Assembly (NCBI RefSeq): GCF_004799405.1
Contig: NZ_SSMW01000110.1
Span: 1-64,000, forward strand
Reading direction: 5' to 3'
Origin: Bradyrhizobium sp.
GTDB taxonomy: Bacteria > Pseudomonadota > Alphaproteobacteria > Rhizobiales > Xanthobacteraceae
Length of the DNA stretch: 64,000 nucleotides
Of this stretch, positions 8,150 to 17,264 are shown piece after piece; within the stretch, counting starts at the first letter, position 1, and each line of letters starts with the position of its first letter. The notes under the pieces are model-generated. The model was not told the DNA's origin. It did no database searches and was given only the letters and a program-made list of their open reading frames with translations. The translations under genes were made by a program, and so were the position numbers.

Positions 8150-10297
8150 TCAATTATCCAAAAAGCTACGCAATTTCCTGCTCCGCGACGGATGCTTCAG
8201 CTTCCGCAGCGCCTTGGCTTCGATCTGCCGGATGCGCTCTCTGGTCACCGAGAACTGCTGACCGACTTCTTCCAGGGTGTGGTCGGTGTTCATGCCGATG
8301 CCGAAGCGCATGCGGAGCACGCGTTCTTCTCGCGGGGTGAGCGAGGCCAGCACGCGCGTGGTGGTTTCGCGCAGGTTCGACTGGATCGCGGCATCGATGG
8401 GCAGGATCGCGTTCTTGTCCTCGATGAAATCGCCGAGGTGCGAGTCTTCCTCGTCGCCCACCGGAGTCTCCAGCGACAGCGGCTCCTTGGCGATTTTCAG
8501 AACCTTGCGCACCTTCTCCAAGGGCATGCCGAGTTTCTCGGCGAGCTCTTCCGGGGTCGGTTCGCGACCGATCTCGTTGAGCATCTGGCGCGAGGTGCGC
8601 ACGATCTTGTTGATGGTCTCGATCATGTGCACGGGAATGCGGATGGTGCGGGCCTGGTCGGCGATCGAGCGGGTGATCGCCTGCCGGATCCACCAGGTCG
8701 CATAGGTCGAGAACTTGTAGCCGCGGCGGTACTCGAACTTGTCGACCGCCTTCATGAGACCAATATTGCCTTCCTGGATCAAATCGAGGAACTGCAGGCC
8801 GCGGTTGGTGTATTTCTTGGCGATCGAAATCACCAGCCGCAGGTTGGCCTCGACCATTTCCTTCTTGGCCTGGCGCGCCTCGCGCTCGCCCTTCTGCACG
8901 CCGTGCACGATCTTGCGGAATTCGCCGATCTCAAGCCCGGTCAATGCGGCCAGCGACTGGATCTCGTGGCGCAGTTCCTTGATGCGGTCCTTCTCGTTGT
9001 GGACGAAATTCTTCCAGCCTTTTGCGGAGAGTTTCGAAACCCGGTTGAGCCAGCGCGGATCGAGCTCCGAGCCCTGGTAGTTCTTCAGGAAGTCCTCACG
9101 GGCGACGCCGTGGCTGTCGCCGAGGCGCAGCAAACGGCCCTCGAACGACACCAGCTTCTTGTTGATGTCGTAGAGCTGCTCGACCAGCGAGTCGATACGG
9201 GCCTGGTTGAGCCGCAGCGACTTCACCTCGACGATGATTTCGTCCTTCAGCTTCTTGTACTTGCGCTCCTGCGCCGGCGACAGCGTCTCGTTCTGCAACT
9301 GGTTAGAGATGTCCTGCTCCTGCAGGCGGCGCAGCTTCTTGTAGTTGTCGGCAATCTTGTCGAAGGTTTCGACCACCTTCGGCTTCAGCTCGGCCTCGAT
9401 GGCGGCGAGCGACATCTGGTTTTCGAACTCGTCGTCGTCCATGTCGGATTCGGCCGATGCTTCCGACGGATCCTTTTCCTCGCCTTCGGGCGTACCGGCC
9501 GGCGCCGGGCGGAACGGGGTCGGCGACGGCGGCGCGGCCGGCGGGGCGATGTGCGAGGGTGCGGCTTGCGCCGCGATCGCCGCATTATTGTTGGCAGGCG
9601 CAGGAACCGGCTGGCCGTCGGGGCCGAGCGGGGCCCCCAGCATCGCCGGGTTCATGTTGTTCTTGGCGTCGGGGCCGGCATAGGTCGCTTCGAGGTCAAT
9701 GATGTCGCGCAGGAAGATCTTTCCCTCGTTCAACTCGTCGCGCCAGATGATGATGGCCTGGAAGGTCAGCGGGCTTTCGCACAGCCCGGCGATCATCGCC
9801 TCGCGGCCGGCCTCGATGCGCTTGGCGATGGCGATTTCGCCCTCGCGCGACAAAAGCTCGACGGTGCCCATCTCGCGCAGGTACATGCGGACGGGATCGT
9901 CGGTGCGCTCGCCGGGCTCGGATTTCTTGACTTCGGTGACGGCCTTTTGCGTGACCTCGACCAGCTCGTTGTCGGTCTCGTCCTCGGCCTCTTCCTGTTT
10001 CTCTTCCTCGCTATCGGCTTCCTCGGCTTCGGAGACGTTGATGCCCATGTCGGAGAGCATCGACATGATGTCCTCGATCTGCTCGGGCGAGGTGGTGTCG
10101 GAGGGCAGCACTTCGTTGAGCTGATCGAAGGTCACGAAGCCGCGCTTCTTGGCCTGCTTGATCATCTTCTTGACGGCGGCATCGGACAGATCGAGCAACG
10201 GAGACGGCGCGTCCTGAGAATCCTTCTCGGGGGCGTCCGCTGCCTTGTCGTCTTTTTCCTTGTCCTTTACCTGCAGCGTCTTTGCCTTGCTGGCCAT
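8150..10297 (-). CDS. rpoD: Housekeeping RNA polymerase sigma factor RpoD (sigma-70)
   Basis: 715 residues, typical of alphaproteobacterial group 1 sigma factors. It has an acidic N-terminal region 1.1 and a long Pro/Ala/acidic insert of the nonconserved region. Core region 2 follows with [19 protein letters not shown] and [14 protein letters not shown], which contact the -10 element and core. Region 4.2 at the C-terminus ([17 protein letters not shown]) reads -35. It starts at ATG 10297 after the acidic leader [10 protein letters not shown]. It lies downstream of dnaG with a ~240-nt gap, the classical macromolecular-synthesis order without rpsU. An intrinsic terminator follows. Confidence 0.98.
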   Translation of the reverse strand: MASKAKTLQVKDKEKDDKAADAPEKDSQDAPSPLLDLSDAAVKKMIKQAKKRGFVTFDQLNEVLPSDTTSPEQIEDIMSMLSDMGINVSEAEEADSEEEKQEEAEDETDNELVEVTQKAVTEVKKSEPGERTDDPVRMYLREMGTVELLSREGEIAIAKRIEAGREAMIAGLCESPLTFQAIIIWRDELNEGKIFLRDIIDLEATYAGPDAKNNMNPAMLGAPLGPDGQPVPAPANNNAAIAAQAAPSHIAPPAAPPSPTPFRPAPAGTPEGEEKDPSEASAESDMDDDEFENQMSLAAIEAELKPKVVETFDKIADNYKKLRRLQEQDISNQLQNETLSPAQERKYKKLKDEIIVEVKSLRLNQARIDSLVEQLYDINKKLVSFEGRLLRLGDSHGVAREDFLKNYQGSELDPRWLNRVSKLSAKGWKNFVHNEKDRIKELRHEIQSLAALTGLEIGEFRKIVHGVQKGEREARQAKKEMVEANLRLVISIAKKYTNRGLQFLDLIQEGNIGLMKAVDKFEYRRGYKFSTYATWWIRQAITRSIADQARTIRIPVHMIETINKIVRTSRQMLNEIGREPTPEELAEKLGMPLEKVRKVLKIAKEPLSLETPVGDEEDSHLGDFIEDKNAILPIDAAIQSNLRETTTRVLASLTPREERVLRMRFGIGMNTDHTLEEVGQQFSVTRERIRQIEAKALRKLKHPSRSRKLRSFLDN

Positions 10298-10534
10298 TCA
10301 TTGCTCCCAAAACGCGCTCGTGCAGGATACGTCGCCGCGCCCGCTCAAATCTGACGTCACGTATGACGCGGAAAGGGCGGCGCAAACCGTCGCCACCCCC
10401 GAATTACCTAAACCGGTTTCGAACTCATAGCCCGCAGGCGATTAAGCTTCGATTAACCCTGTTTTTGCAGCCAAACCATGGGTTTGGCGAGTCATTTCGC
10501 GGTTCCGGCCCCGGCCGTCCGCATGATTTTTTCA

Positions 10535-12559
10535 TCACATGCTGCGCTGGAAACGGCCCGAGGACTCCCCGAAACCCTCGATCAGGGCCTCGGTGCCGTC
10601 CACTTCCGCCAGCCGCGCCTTGACGTCACGCAGCCATGCCAGATTGGCCTCACTCGCCTCGTCACCCAAGGCCCGCTCGGCATCTTTCAATTCCCTAAGT
10701 AAGGAGTGCCATTGCCGATGCAAGGAGACGAGCTGGCGCCAGGTGGAAAGAACGTCGTCGGGCGCTGCACCGCTTTGCGCACCCCACACCGCCGAGGTCG
10801 TGATCGCAAGCTCAACTCTTTGAAGAAGCTGTGAAAATCCGCCTGCGGCCAGATCGGCGCGCATCTTCTCGCTCTGTTCCGAAGGCTCGGGGCTGTGGTG
10901 ATGGTCGCGGGCAAAGGCGGCGATGATTCCGGCGCGCAGTTTGTTGACCTCCGGGTGCGCCAGTTCGAGCACGGCGACCTCTTCCAGATGGTCGTGCAAC
11001 AGCCAGGGATGATTGATCAGGGATTGCAGAATCAGCGCCTCGCGGCGGGAGATCGCGCTGCGCTGGCCGCGCATGATCGGGCTGGTGGCGAGCTGGGGGC
11101 TGGCCACCTGGTAGGGCCCGCGGTTGATGGTCTGGCCGCCCTGCGTCCGTCCGGCGGCGCGAGGCTCGAATCGGCCCGCAGCACCAGGGGTGAACGTGCC
11201 GCGCGGGGCAAAGCGCCGGCCTGATTCGCCGCCGATATTGCTGGCCCCGCCGCGATAATTGCCCCTGGCATAGCCGCCGCGCCCGGCGTCCGGCGCAAAG
11301 GCGCGTTGCAGTCGCTCGGCAAAATCCTGGCGATAGTAGCGCCGCACCACGTCGTCGCGGATGCCGTTTGTGAGTTCGCCGATCCGCGCCTCCAGCGCGG
11401 CGCGGCGTTCGGGGGTTGCGAAGGTGCCGCCTTCGATTTCGCGCGACCAGATCACTTCGGCGAGGCCACGCGCCGCCGAGATCACCTCCTCGATCGCGCC
11501 GCGCCCGCCCGAGCGTGCGAGATCGTCGGGGTCCTGGCCCTCCGGCAATAGCGCAAAGCGAAGACTTTTTCCGGGCTTGAGGTGCGGCAGCGCCAGGTCA
11601 GCGGCGCGCCATGCCGCTTTCTGCCCGGCCTTGTCGCCGTCGAAACACAGGATCGGCTCGTCCGCCATCTTCCACAACAGCGCGAGCTGGTTTTCGGTCA
11701 ATGCCGTGCCGAGTGGTGCCACGCTGGCGGCAAAGCCGGCGCCGACCATGGCGATGACGTCGACATAGCCTTCGACCACCACCAGGGCTGCGCCGTTATG
11801 GGTGGCGAGCCGCGCCGGCGCCAGGTTGTAGAGATGGTCGCCCTTGTGAAACAGCGGGGTTTCCGGCGAGTTGAGGTATTTCGCCTGCGCGTCCTTTTCC
11901 AGCGCGCGGCCGCCGAACGCGATGACGCGTCCGCGCAAATCGGTAATCGGAAACATCACGCGGTCGCGGAAGCGATCATAGGGCACCGGGATATCATCGC
12001 CGGCGACCAGCAGACCCGCTTCCACCATGTCCTCGACCGGAATGCCCTGCGCGCCCAGATGTTCCTTCAGCGCGAAGCGTTCGGAAGGCGCGTAACCAAT
12101 GCGAAACTGCAATTGCACGGCGGGCGAAATCGCGCGGTCGCCGAGATATCCACGCGCCTTGGCGCCGTTACGCGACGCCAGGGTGTCGGCGAAGAATTTC
12201 GCGGCCAGTTCCATCACGTCATAGAGCGTCTTGCGGCGCTGCTCGTGGCGCGCGGCATCCGGCGTCACCGCCGGCAGCGGCATGCCGGCCATCGAGGCCA
12301 GGCGCTCGACCGCTTCGGTGAAGCCGACGCCTTCGGTCTCCATCAGGAACGAGATGATGTCGCCGTGCTTGCCGGAGGAGAAGTCGTGATAGAATCCCTT
12401 CTGGTCGTTGACGGTGAACGACGGCGACTTCTCCTGCTGGAACGGCGACAGCCCCTTCCACTCCCGCCCGGTCTTCTTCAGCTTCACGCGCCGCCCCACG
12501 ACTTCCGAAACCGGAAGCCGGGCGCGCAGTTCATCGAGGAATTGAGGCGTAAAGCGCAT
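10535..12559 (-). CDS. dnaG: DNA primase DnaG
   Basis: 674 residues from ATG 12559 (MRFTPQFLDELRARLP); an upstream frame start at 12601 adds a non-conserved leader. It contains the CHC2-like N-terminal fold, the TOPRIM domain (VVVEGYVDVIAM; FDGDKAGQKAAWRA) and a C-terminal DnaB-binding region. The N-terminal fold lacks the zinc ligands: the expected C-x2-H and C-x2-C positions read S38, Q41, D59 and S62 (GLSPFQQEKSPSF, YHDFSSGKHG). This looks like a lineage feature, not decay, since surrounding residues are intact. It synthesises RNA primers at the fork and sits upstream of rpoD. Confidence 0.96.
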   Translation of the reverse strand: MRFTPQFLDELRARLPVSEVVGRRVKLKKTGREWKGLSPFQQEKSPSFTVNDQKGFYHDFSSGKHGDIISFLMETEGVGFTEAVERLASMAGMPLPAVTPDAARHEQRRKTLYDVMELAAKFFADTLASRNGAKARGYLGDRAISPAVQLQFRIGYAPSERFALKEHLGAQGIPVEDMVEAGLLVAGDDIPVPYDRFRDRVMFPITDLRGRVIAFGGRALEKDAQAKYLNSPETPLFHKGDHLYNLAPARLATHNGAALVVVEGYVDVIAMVGAGFAASVAPLGTALTENQLALLWKMADEPILCFDGDKAGQKAAWRAADLALPHLKPGKSLRFALLPEGQDPDDLARSGGRGAIEEVISAARGLAEVIWSREIEGGTFATPERRAALEARIGELTNGIRDDVVRRYYRQDFAERLQRAFAPDAGRGGYARGNYRGGASNIGGESGRRFAPRGTFTPGAAGRFEPRAAGRTQGGQTINRGPYQVASPQLATSPIMRGQRSAISRREALILQSLINHPWLLHDHLEEVAVLELAHPEVNKLRAGIIAAFARDHHHSPEPSEQSEKMRADLAAGGFSQLLQRVELAITTSAVWGAQSGAAPDDVLSTWRQLVSLHRQWHSLLRELKDAERALGDEASEANLAWLRDVKARLAEVDGTEALIEGFGESSGRFQRSM

Positions 12560-12672
12560 GGGGAATTGTTGCCGAGTCGGAAGCCGGTGCCAACCGATCA
12601 TGGATATAGGCGCTCGGAGCTAAAATACGAGAATTGTTCGGATTCTAGCCGCTATTCACAGGGGGTGAAGTT

Positions 12673-13068
12673 CTACCCCTCCAGAAACCGCCCCGACGTG
12701 ATCCGCGGCAGATGCGCGACCGGCCAGTTATAGAGATAGGTCCAGGCTTCGCTGGCGGCTCCATCCGCCAAGGCGATCGGCAGCATCTGCCTGACGTATT
12801 CGGTCGGTTGCGCAAAACCTTCGCCGCAGGCCTCGTACATGTCGAACTCGCGCAGCAATTCGGCCGGGGCGTGCAGCCGGAAGAGTTCGCCGAACACCAC
12901 GTCACCGGCGTCGTGGGACAACACCAGCCCCGGATAATGCTTGACCCGGTAGAGCCGGCCACGGCATTGCGCCTCGCCGATGAACTCGGCGCTGCGCGAC
13001 AATAGCTTCGCCATCGGATGGTCGAAGCCGCGCATCAGCGTGCCGTAGACGAACAGACGATCCAGCAT
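12673..13068 (-). CDS. Gamma-glutamylcyclotransferase family (AIG2-like) protein
   Basis: 131 residues with the GGCT-fold substrate loop YGTLMRG at residues 8-14 and following blocks CRGRLYRVKHYPGLVLS and FGELFRL. Family members cyclise gamma-glutamyl amines, releasing 5-oxoproline, but many bacterial members have no known substrate. It ends the strand block dnaG-side and begins 8 nt from the transglutaminase gene at 13076, so the three minus-strand genes 14781-12673 probably form an operon. Confidence 0.82.
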   Translation of the reverse strand: MLDRLFVYGTLMRGFDHPMAKLLSRSAEFIGEAQCRGRLYRVKHYPGLVLSHDAGDVVFGELFRLHAPAELLREFDMYEACGEGFAQPTEYVRQMLPIALADGAASEAWTYLYNWPVAHLPRITSGRFLEG

Positions 13069-13075
13069 GATGCCC

Positions 13076-13888
13076 CTACGCCGCCACGACCTCGTCGGTA
13101 ATGACGAGGAACTTGACCAGGGTCATCCGCCCGAAACTCGTGGTCAGCGCCACGTCGGCGGCGTCGCGGCCGGTGCCCATCAGGATGCGGCCGATCCGCG
13201 GGTGGTTGTGGCGGGCGTCGAAGGTATACCACTGTCCCGCCAGGTAGACCTCGAACCAGCCGGAGAAATCCATCGGTTCGGGATCGGGGGGAACGCCGAT
13301 GTCGCCCATGTAGCCGGTGCAGTAGCGCGCCGGGATGCCCATGCAGCGGCAGAAGGTCAGCGCCAGATGCGCGAAATCGCGACACACGCCGGTGCCCTGC
13401 TCGTAGACGTCATGGGCGGATTTCATGAAATGGGCGTGCTGGTAGCCGAAGGTGACATGGTTGTGCACGAAGGTGCAGATCGCCGACACCCGCGCCCATC
13501 CCGGCGCGGTGTTGCCGAACAGCGACCACGCCACGTCGGTCAGCTTGTCGGTTTCGCAATAACGGCTCGCCATCAGGTACAGCAGCACGTCGTCAGGCAG
13601 TTGGTCGATCGGAAGCTGCTGCGCCGTCGGCACCACCACGTCGGGCAATCCGGAATCGCGCACCAGCGCGCTGCCGCGCAGCGTCACGCCGCCGGCGGGC
13701 GCCACCAGCCGGCCGCAGACATTGCCAAAACTGTCGCGGTAAAATCCGATCGGGGTGTCGGGTTCGGCCACGATGCTTTCGGTACCGACGATGTCCGAAT
13801 AGCGCGAGGGGTGAATGCGGAGCATGATCACTATCGGCGTCGGCGCCACCGCGGCATACCCAATCTCGAAGCCGACCTTGATTTCCAT
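13076..13888 (-). CDS. Transglutaminase-like cysteine protease family protein, His position altered
   Basis: 270 residues. The core cysteine lies in GTGVCRDFAH (Cys169) and the Asp in YTFDARHN (Asp224). The usual HAW segment reads SGW (209-211), so the classical catalytic His is Ser here. Family members cleave or crosslink amide bonds and are often found in bacterial two-gene sets. Upstream neighbour is a second family member with an intact HAW motif (2-nt gap), so the pair may form a heteromeric or regulatory system. No signal peptide is visible; cytoplasmic. Confidence 0.83.
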   Translation of the reverse strand: MEIKVGFEIGYAAVAPTPIVIMLRIHPSRYSDIVGTESIVAEPDTPIGFYRDSFGNVCGRLVAPAGGVTLRGSALVRDSGLPDVVVPTAQQLPIDQLPDDVLLYLMASRYCETDKLTDVAWSLFGNTAPGWARVSAICTFVHNHVTFGYQHAHFMKSAHDVYEQGTGVCRDFAHLALTFCRCMGIPARYCTGYMGDIGVPPDPEPMDFSGWFEVYLAGQWYTFDARHNHPRIGRILMGTGRDAADVALTTSFGRMTLVKFLVITDEVVAA

Positions 13889-13890
13889 GA

Positions 13891-14781
13891 CTAGACCTTT
13901 GCCTCTTCACCGACGGAGACGACGTTGATGGTGACGTCCATACGCACGAACGCATCGGCCGGACCGAGATAGGTGCCGTGCAGCGGGATGGCCTGGCGCG
14001 GATCGCGCGCCACCGCAACCCGCACCAGATCGCGGGTGCCGACGATGCCGTTGGTGGGATCGAACTCGATCCAGCCAGCGCTCGGCAGGTAGACCTGCAC
14101 CCAGGCATGGGTCGAGCCACCGCCGACATAGCCATGCGCGCGGTCGCCGGGAATGAACAGATAACCCGAGACGAAGCGCGCGGCGATGCCGAGCCGGCGC
14201 AGCGCCTCGATCATGAACAGCGCATAGTCGCGGCAGGTGCCGGATTTGGTCTGTAGCGTGTCGAGCGGATGCTGGGTGCCGTGCGCGTGCCGCTTGCGGT
14301 AGGTGAAGGCCTGGCGGATGCCGTGGGTCATGCCGCTGAGAATGTTGAAGGTCGGGGTCGAGCCTTCGGCGTCGAGAAAATTGCGCGCCCACGCCGACAG
14401 CTCGCCCTCGGGATCGCCATACTGCGGCGTGATGAAATGAACGAGGTCGGGAAACTCCTCGTCGTCATAGAGGAACGGATAGAAATAGGCCGGATCGTCC
14501 GCGGTCAGCGCGTACTCTTCGGCGGGGTTGTGCTCGACCGTCGCGGTGCTTGAGATCGACAATATTTCTGCGGGCTCGTCGAAGGTCGCGATCGCGACGC
14601 TGTTGCCGAACACGTCGTGGATCCAGTGCAGCGACATCGGCTCCGGCACGATCTCGAGGCTGCCCGACAGCACGCGCAGATCGTGGCCGTCGCGCGGGCG
14701 CAGCATGATGCGGTGTTCGCCGAACGCGACGGGACGCGTATAGCGATATTCGGTCTTGTGATGGATCGTCAGCAGGGGCAT
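13891..14781 (-). CDS. Transglutaminase family protein
   Basis: 296 residues from the ATG at 14781 (MPLLTIHHKTEYRYTRPV, the usual family beginning). ATG 14796 and TTG 14811 are possible earlier starts. A bacterial transglutaminase N-terminal beta domain precedes the core with SGTCRDYALF (Cys), THAWVQVYL (His) and EFDPTNG (Asp), so the triad is complete. Probable peptidase or amidase activity; substrate unknown. It is first in an operon with 13076-13888 and 12673-13068, and divergent from the N-formylglutamate amidohydrolase gene. Confidence 0.85.
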   Translation of the reverse strand: MPLLTIHHKTEYRYTRPVAFGEHRIMLRPRDGHDLRVLSGSLEIVPEPMSLHWIHDVFGNSVAIATFDEPAEILSISSTATVEHNPAEEYALTADDPAYFYPFLYDDEEFPDLVHFITPQYGDPEGELSAWARNFLDAEGSTPTFNILSGMTHGIRQAFTYRKRHAHGTQHPLDTLQTKSGTCRDYALFMIEALRRLGIAARFVSGYLFIPGDRAHGYVGGGSTHAWVQVYLPSAGWIEFDPTNGIVGTRDLVRVAVARDPRQAIPLHGTYLGPADAFVRMDVTINVVSVGEEAKV

Positions 14782-14879
14782 CGTCGAGGCAATCATCGCG
14801 ATTTTGGGCAATCTAATCTATACCGATCCCTGCTTATTTCTAAATCGGTATGCTGCTTAGCTAGGCAACACATAAAGAA

Positions 14880-15683
14880 ATGGCTTTGGACAGCGCTGGC
14901 GACACCTCATTACTCCTTGGAAGCGCGGATGTTCCGCCGGTATTTGAACAAAATGCCACCGGACGCTCGCCATTCCTGCTCACTTGCGACCATTACGGCC
15001 GGCTGATCCCCAAGGCCCTCGGCGATCTCGGACTGCCGGCTGCCGAGTTCACCCGGCATATCGCCTGGGATATAGGCATCGGCGGCGTCGCCGAAAGGCT
15101 GGCAGCGCATCTCGATGCGCACCTAGTCGCGCAGCGTTATTCGCGGCTGGTGATCGACTGCAACCGTCCGCCCGGCGCACCCAGTTCGATCCCGCGCGTC
15201 AGCGAGGCCACCACCATCAGGGGCAATCAAGGTCTCGCGCCGGAGGCGGTCGAGGCGCGGCGCCGGCAGATCTTCGAGCCCTATCATCGCCGCATCGACG
15301 AGGTCATCGACCGGCGCCGGCGCGACGGCGCTGCGACCGTGCTGGTGTCGCTGCATAGTTTCACGCCGGTCTATGCCGGGATCGCCCGTCCCTGGCATAT
15401 CGGCACGCTCTACCATCGCGACACCAGGCTGCCGCCGCTGTTGCTCGGGCTATTGCGCGGTGAACCTGATCTGGTGGTCGGCGACAACGAGCCTTATGCG
15501 GTGAGCGACGAGACCGACTACACCATTCCGGTGCACGGCGAAGCGCGCGGGTTGATGAACACCGGGATCGAAATCCGCCAGGACCTGATCGCCGACCAGG
15601 CCGGGCAACGGCAATGGGCGGAACGGCTGGCGCGGATTTTCGCCGAGATCGAAGCGACGCTGCGCGCGCGGCGGCTGATTTAA
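14880..15683 (+). CDS. N-formylglutamate amidohydrolase family protein
   Basis: 267 residues with family blocks FLLTCDHYGRLIPKAL (metal-site region), HIAWDIGIGGVAERLA, RYSRLVIDCNRPPG, VSLHSFTP and YTIPVHGEARG. HutG-type enzymes hydrolyse N-formyl-L-glutamate at the end of histidine degradation, and this broader family also contains uncharacterised amidases. No hut genes are nearby, so histidine catabolism is only one possibility. The gene stands alone, with its promoter between 14782 and 14879. Confidence 0.85.
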   Translation: MALDSAGDTSLLLGSADVPPVFEQNATGRSPFLLTCDHYGRLIPKALGDLGLPAAEFTRHIAWDIGIGGVAERLAAHLDAHLVAQRYSRLVIDCNRPPGAPSSIPRVSEATTIRGNQGLAPEAVEARRRQIFEPYHRRIDEVIDRRRRDGAATVLVSLHSFTPVYAGIARPWHIGTLYHRDTRLPPLLLGLLRGEPDLVVGDNEPYAVSDETDYTIPVHGEARGLMNTGIEIRQDLIADQAGQRQWAERLARIFAEIEATLRARRLI

Positions 15684-15687
15684 CGTC

Positions 15688-15796
15688 GTTCCCTCCCCCT
15701 TGTGGGGGAGGGTTAGGGAGAGGGGTAGCAACAAGCACCGCCCTCGCGGCTGACCCCTCTCCCCGGCCCTCCCCCACAAGGGGGGAGGGAGCCGAC
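15688..15796. repeat. Palindromic intergenic repeat between convergent genes
   Basis: Near-symmetric arms CCCTCCCCCTTGTGGGGGAG / CTCCCCCACAAGGGGGGAG with inner AGGGAGAGGGGT / ACCCCTCTCCCC. It lies between the stops of convergent genes 14880-15683 and 15825-16442, where it could act as a bidirectional terminator-like structure. Belongs to the same group as the element at 2659. Confidence 0.75.
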
Positions 15797-15824
15797 TCTT
15801 TTTATGCCGTGCCTGATTTCTCTT

Positions 15825-16442
15825 TCATCGCGCACGCGTCAGCGCCAGCCAGACACCGCCGCCGATCATGAAGCCGCCGGAAATGCGCGACAACAGTCTC
15901 GTCCGCCGCGCCGAGAAGAAGCGCCGGGCACGGCCGGCCAACAGCGCATAAACGGCATCGGTCATGCCCGCGATCACCATGAAAGTAATCCCGAGCAGCG
16001 TCACTTGCGAGAAATGATCCCTGCTCATGTCCATGAACTGTGGAATGAAGGCGCCGAAGAATACCAGCACCTTGGGATTGCTAAGCAGCACCAGGAATCC
16101 CTGCAGGAAGAACCCGCCGCGCGGCGGCGCTGGCGGCGATTCCGCATTGACGCCCTCGACCGGGAAACGAACCAGCTTGATGCCGAGCCAGACCAGATAG
16201 GCGGCGCCGGCAAACCGCACCCAGTCGAACCAGTAGCCCATGGTCGCCATCAGCGACGTCAGCCCGACCGCGACAATGCCGATCACGATGGTCAATCCCG
16301 CCTGCACGCCCGCGATATTGGTCAGCGCCGCGCGGGTGCCATAGCGCAGACCATTGGCGATCACCAATGTCACCACCGGACCCGGCAGCAGCGCCAGCGC
16401 GATGCAGGCGGCGACAAAAGCGAGATAGAGATTGAGGGACAT
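15825..16442 (-). CDS. LysE/RhtB family amino-acid exporter
   Basis: 205 residues with about six membrane helices. N-terminal block FVAACIALALLPGPVVTLVIANGLRYG is the conserved LysE segment with Pro-Gly-Pro. It exports amino acids or related metabolites across the inner membrane using the proton gradient; substrate not assignable. No adjacent LysR-type lysG regulator is present; the gene stands alone between two palindromic repeats. Confidence 0.88.
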   Translation of the reverse strand: MSLNLYLAFVAACIALALLPGPVVTLVIANGLRYGTRAALTNIAGVQAGLTIVIGIVAVGLTSLMATMGYWFDWVRFAGAAYLVWLGIKLVRFPVEGVNAESPPAPPRGGFFLQGFLVLLSNPKVLVFFGAFIPQFMDMSRDHFSQVTLLGITFMVIAGMTDAVYALLAGRARRFFSARRTRLLSRISGGFMIGGGVWLALTRAR

Positions 16443-16509
16443 CGGCGGGACTCGTGATAAGAGTTAAAGGAAAACAGAGTATGCATCAAATGCAGCACGC
16501 GAGAAGCTG

Positions 16510-16692
16510 CCTTCTTCACCCTCGCCCCGCTCTTCGCGGGGAGAGGGTTGGGGTGCTGGGCTTCTCTCAACAGGCGGACTCGCGGAGAGTCCCCCCTCAC
16601 CCGAAATTCGCTCTCGCGAATTTCGACCTCTCCCCGCATCCGCCTTCGCCCGAAGGCGGGCTTCGGCGGACAAGAGCGGGGCGAGGTAAGAG
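16510..16692. repeat. Palindromic intergenic repeat, long form
   Basis: Starts CCCTCGCCCCGCTC, ends GAGCGGGGCGAGG, and contains an inner hairpin at CCGCCTTCGCCCGAAGGCGG. Its second half is nearly identical to the element at 20164-20338, showing recent dispersal. Confidence 0.78.
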
Positions 16693-16694
16693 AG

Positions 16695-17234
16695 TCACCG
16701 CCCATCCATCGCTGCCGTCATCCACTGCTGCATGTGGCTGGAGGCCAGGAAATCCAGCGCCGCGCGCTGAACCACCGATGCCTCTCCATTGCCCTGGGCC
16801 GCCGCAACCAGCAGGTCGCAGCGGTGCGACACCGCGATGCCGACGGCGGCATGGCGGGAGCCGTCGGGCATGTCGAGATGGTAGCTGCGCAATCGCCCGG
16901 ACATGTCGGCGAACCGGATCTTGTGGCCGGCCTGCAGCGGAGCGAAGCGATCGCTGATCAGGTCGAGATCGGCGACGCGGTCAACTTCGTCGTCATCGGC
17001 AACGCCGCCGTCGCAATTGCAGAAGCCGATCTTCGGCCGCACGTAAAGCTCGACCTCGTCACCGCAGGAGGCCGCGCCGCACCGGAACGCGCGCCCGGCG
17101 GGCCAGCCGTCGCGCGGAAACGGCCAGGTGATTTCGTTCCAGCCTTCGATATCCGGCCGCGCATGCCGGTAGCCGACCGCGCCGGTCAGGGCAACGATCG
17201 CAACGGCACACGCGATCAGCAATCGCTTACGCAT
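16695..17234 (-). CDS. Conserved exported protein, function unknown
   Basis: 179 residues from ATG 17234 (MRKRLLIACAVAIVALTGAVGY, an N-terminal anchor or signal). Residues include a Cys cluster (FRCGAASCGD, FCNCDGG), and the tail is hydrophilic. It looks like a periplasmic or membrane-tethered protein of a rhizobial family; no function recognised. It lies 30 nt downstream of the LVIVD gene (17265-18716) on the same strand, so the pair likely forms an operon. Confidence 0.65.
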   Translation of the reverse strand: MRKRLLIACAVAIVALTGAVGYRHARPDIEGWNEITWPFPRDGWPAGRAFRCGAASCGDEVELYVRPKIGFCNCDGGVADDDEVDRVADLDLISDRFAPLQAGHKIRFADMSGRLRSYHLDMPDGSRHAAVGIAVSHRCDLLVAAAQGNGEASVVQRAALDFLASSHMQQWMTAAMDGR

Positions 17235-17264
17235 TGTCGTCCCCAAACATCACCGCAGGAGGCA

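Noticed and set aside
8024-10354. Long open frame of 776 codons antisense to rpoD
   Set aside because: It is the complement of the well-supported rpoD gene; high GC produces long antisense frames. Its translation is low-complexity and rich in His, Arg and Leu, without domains.
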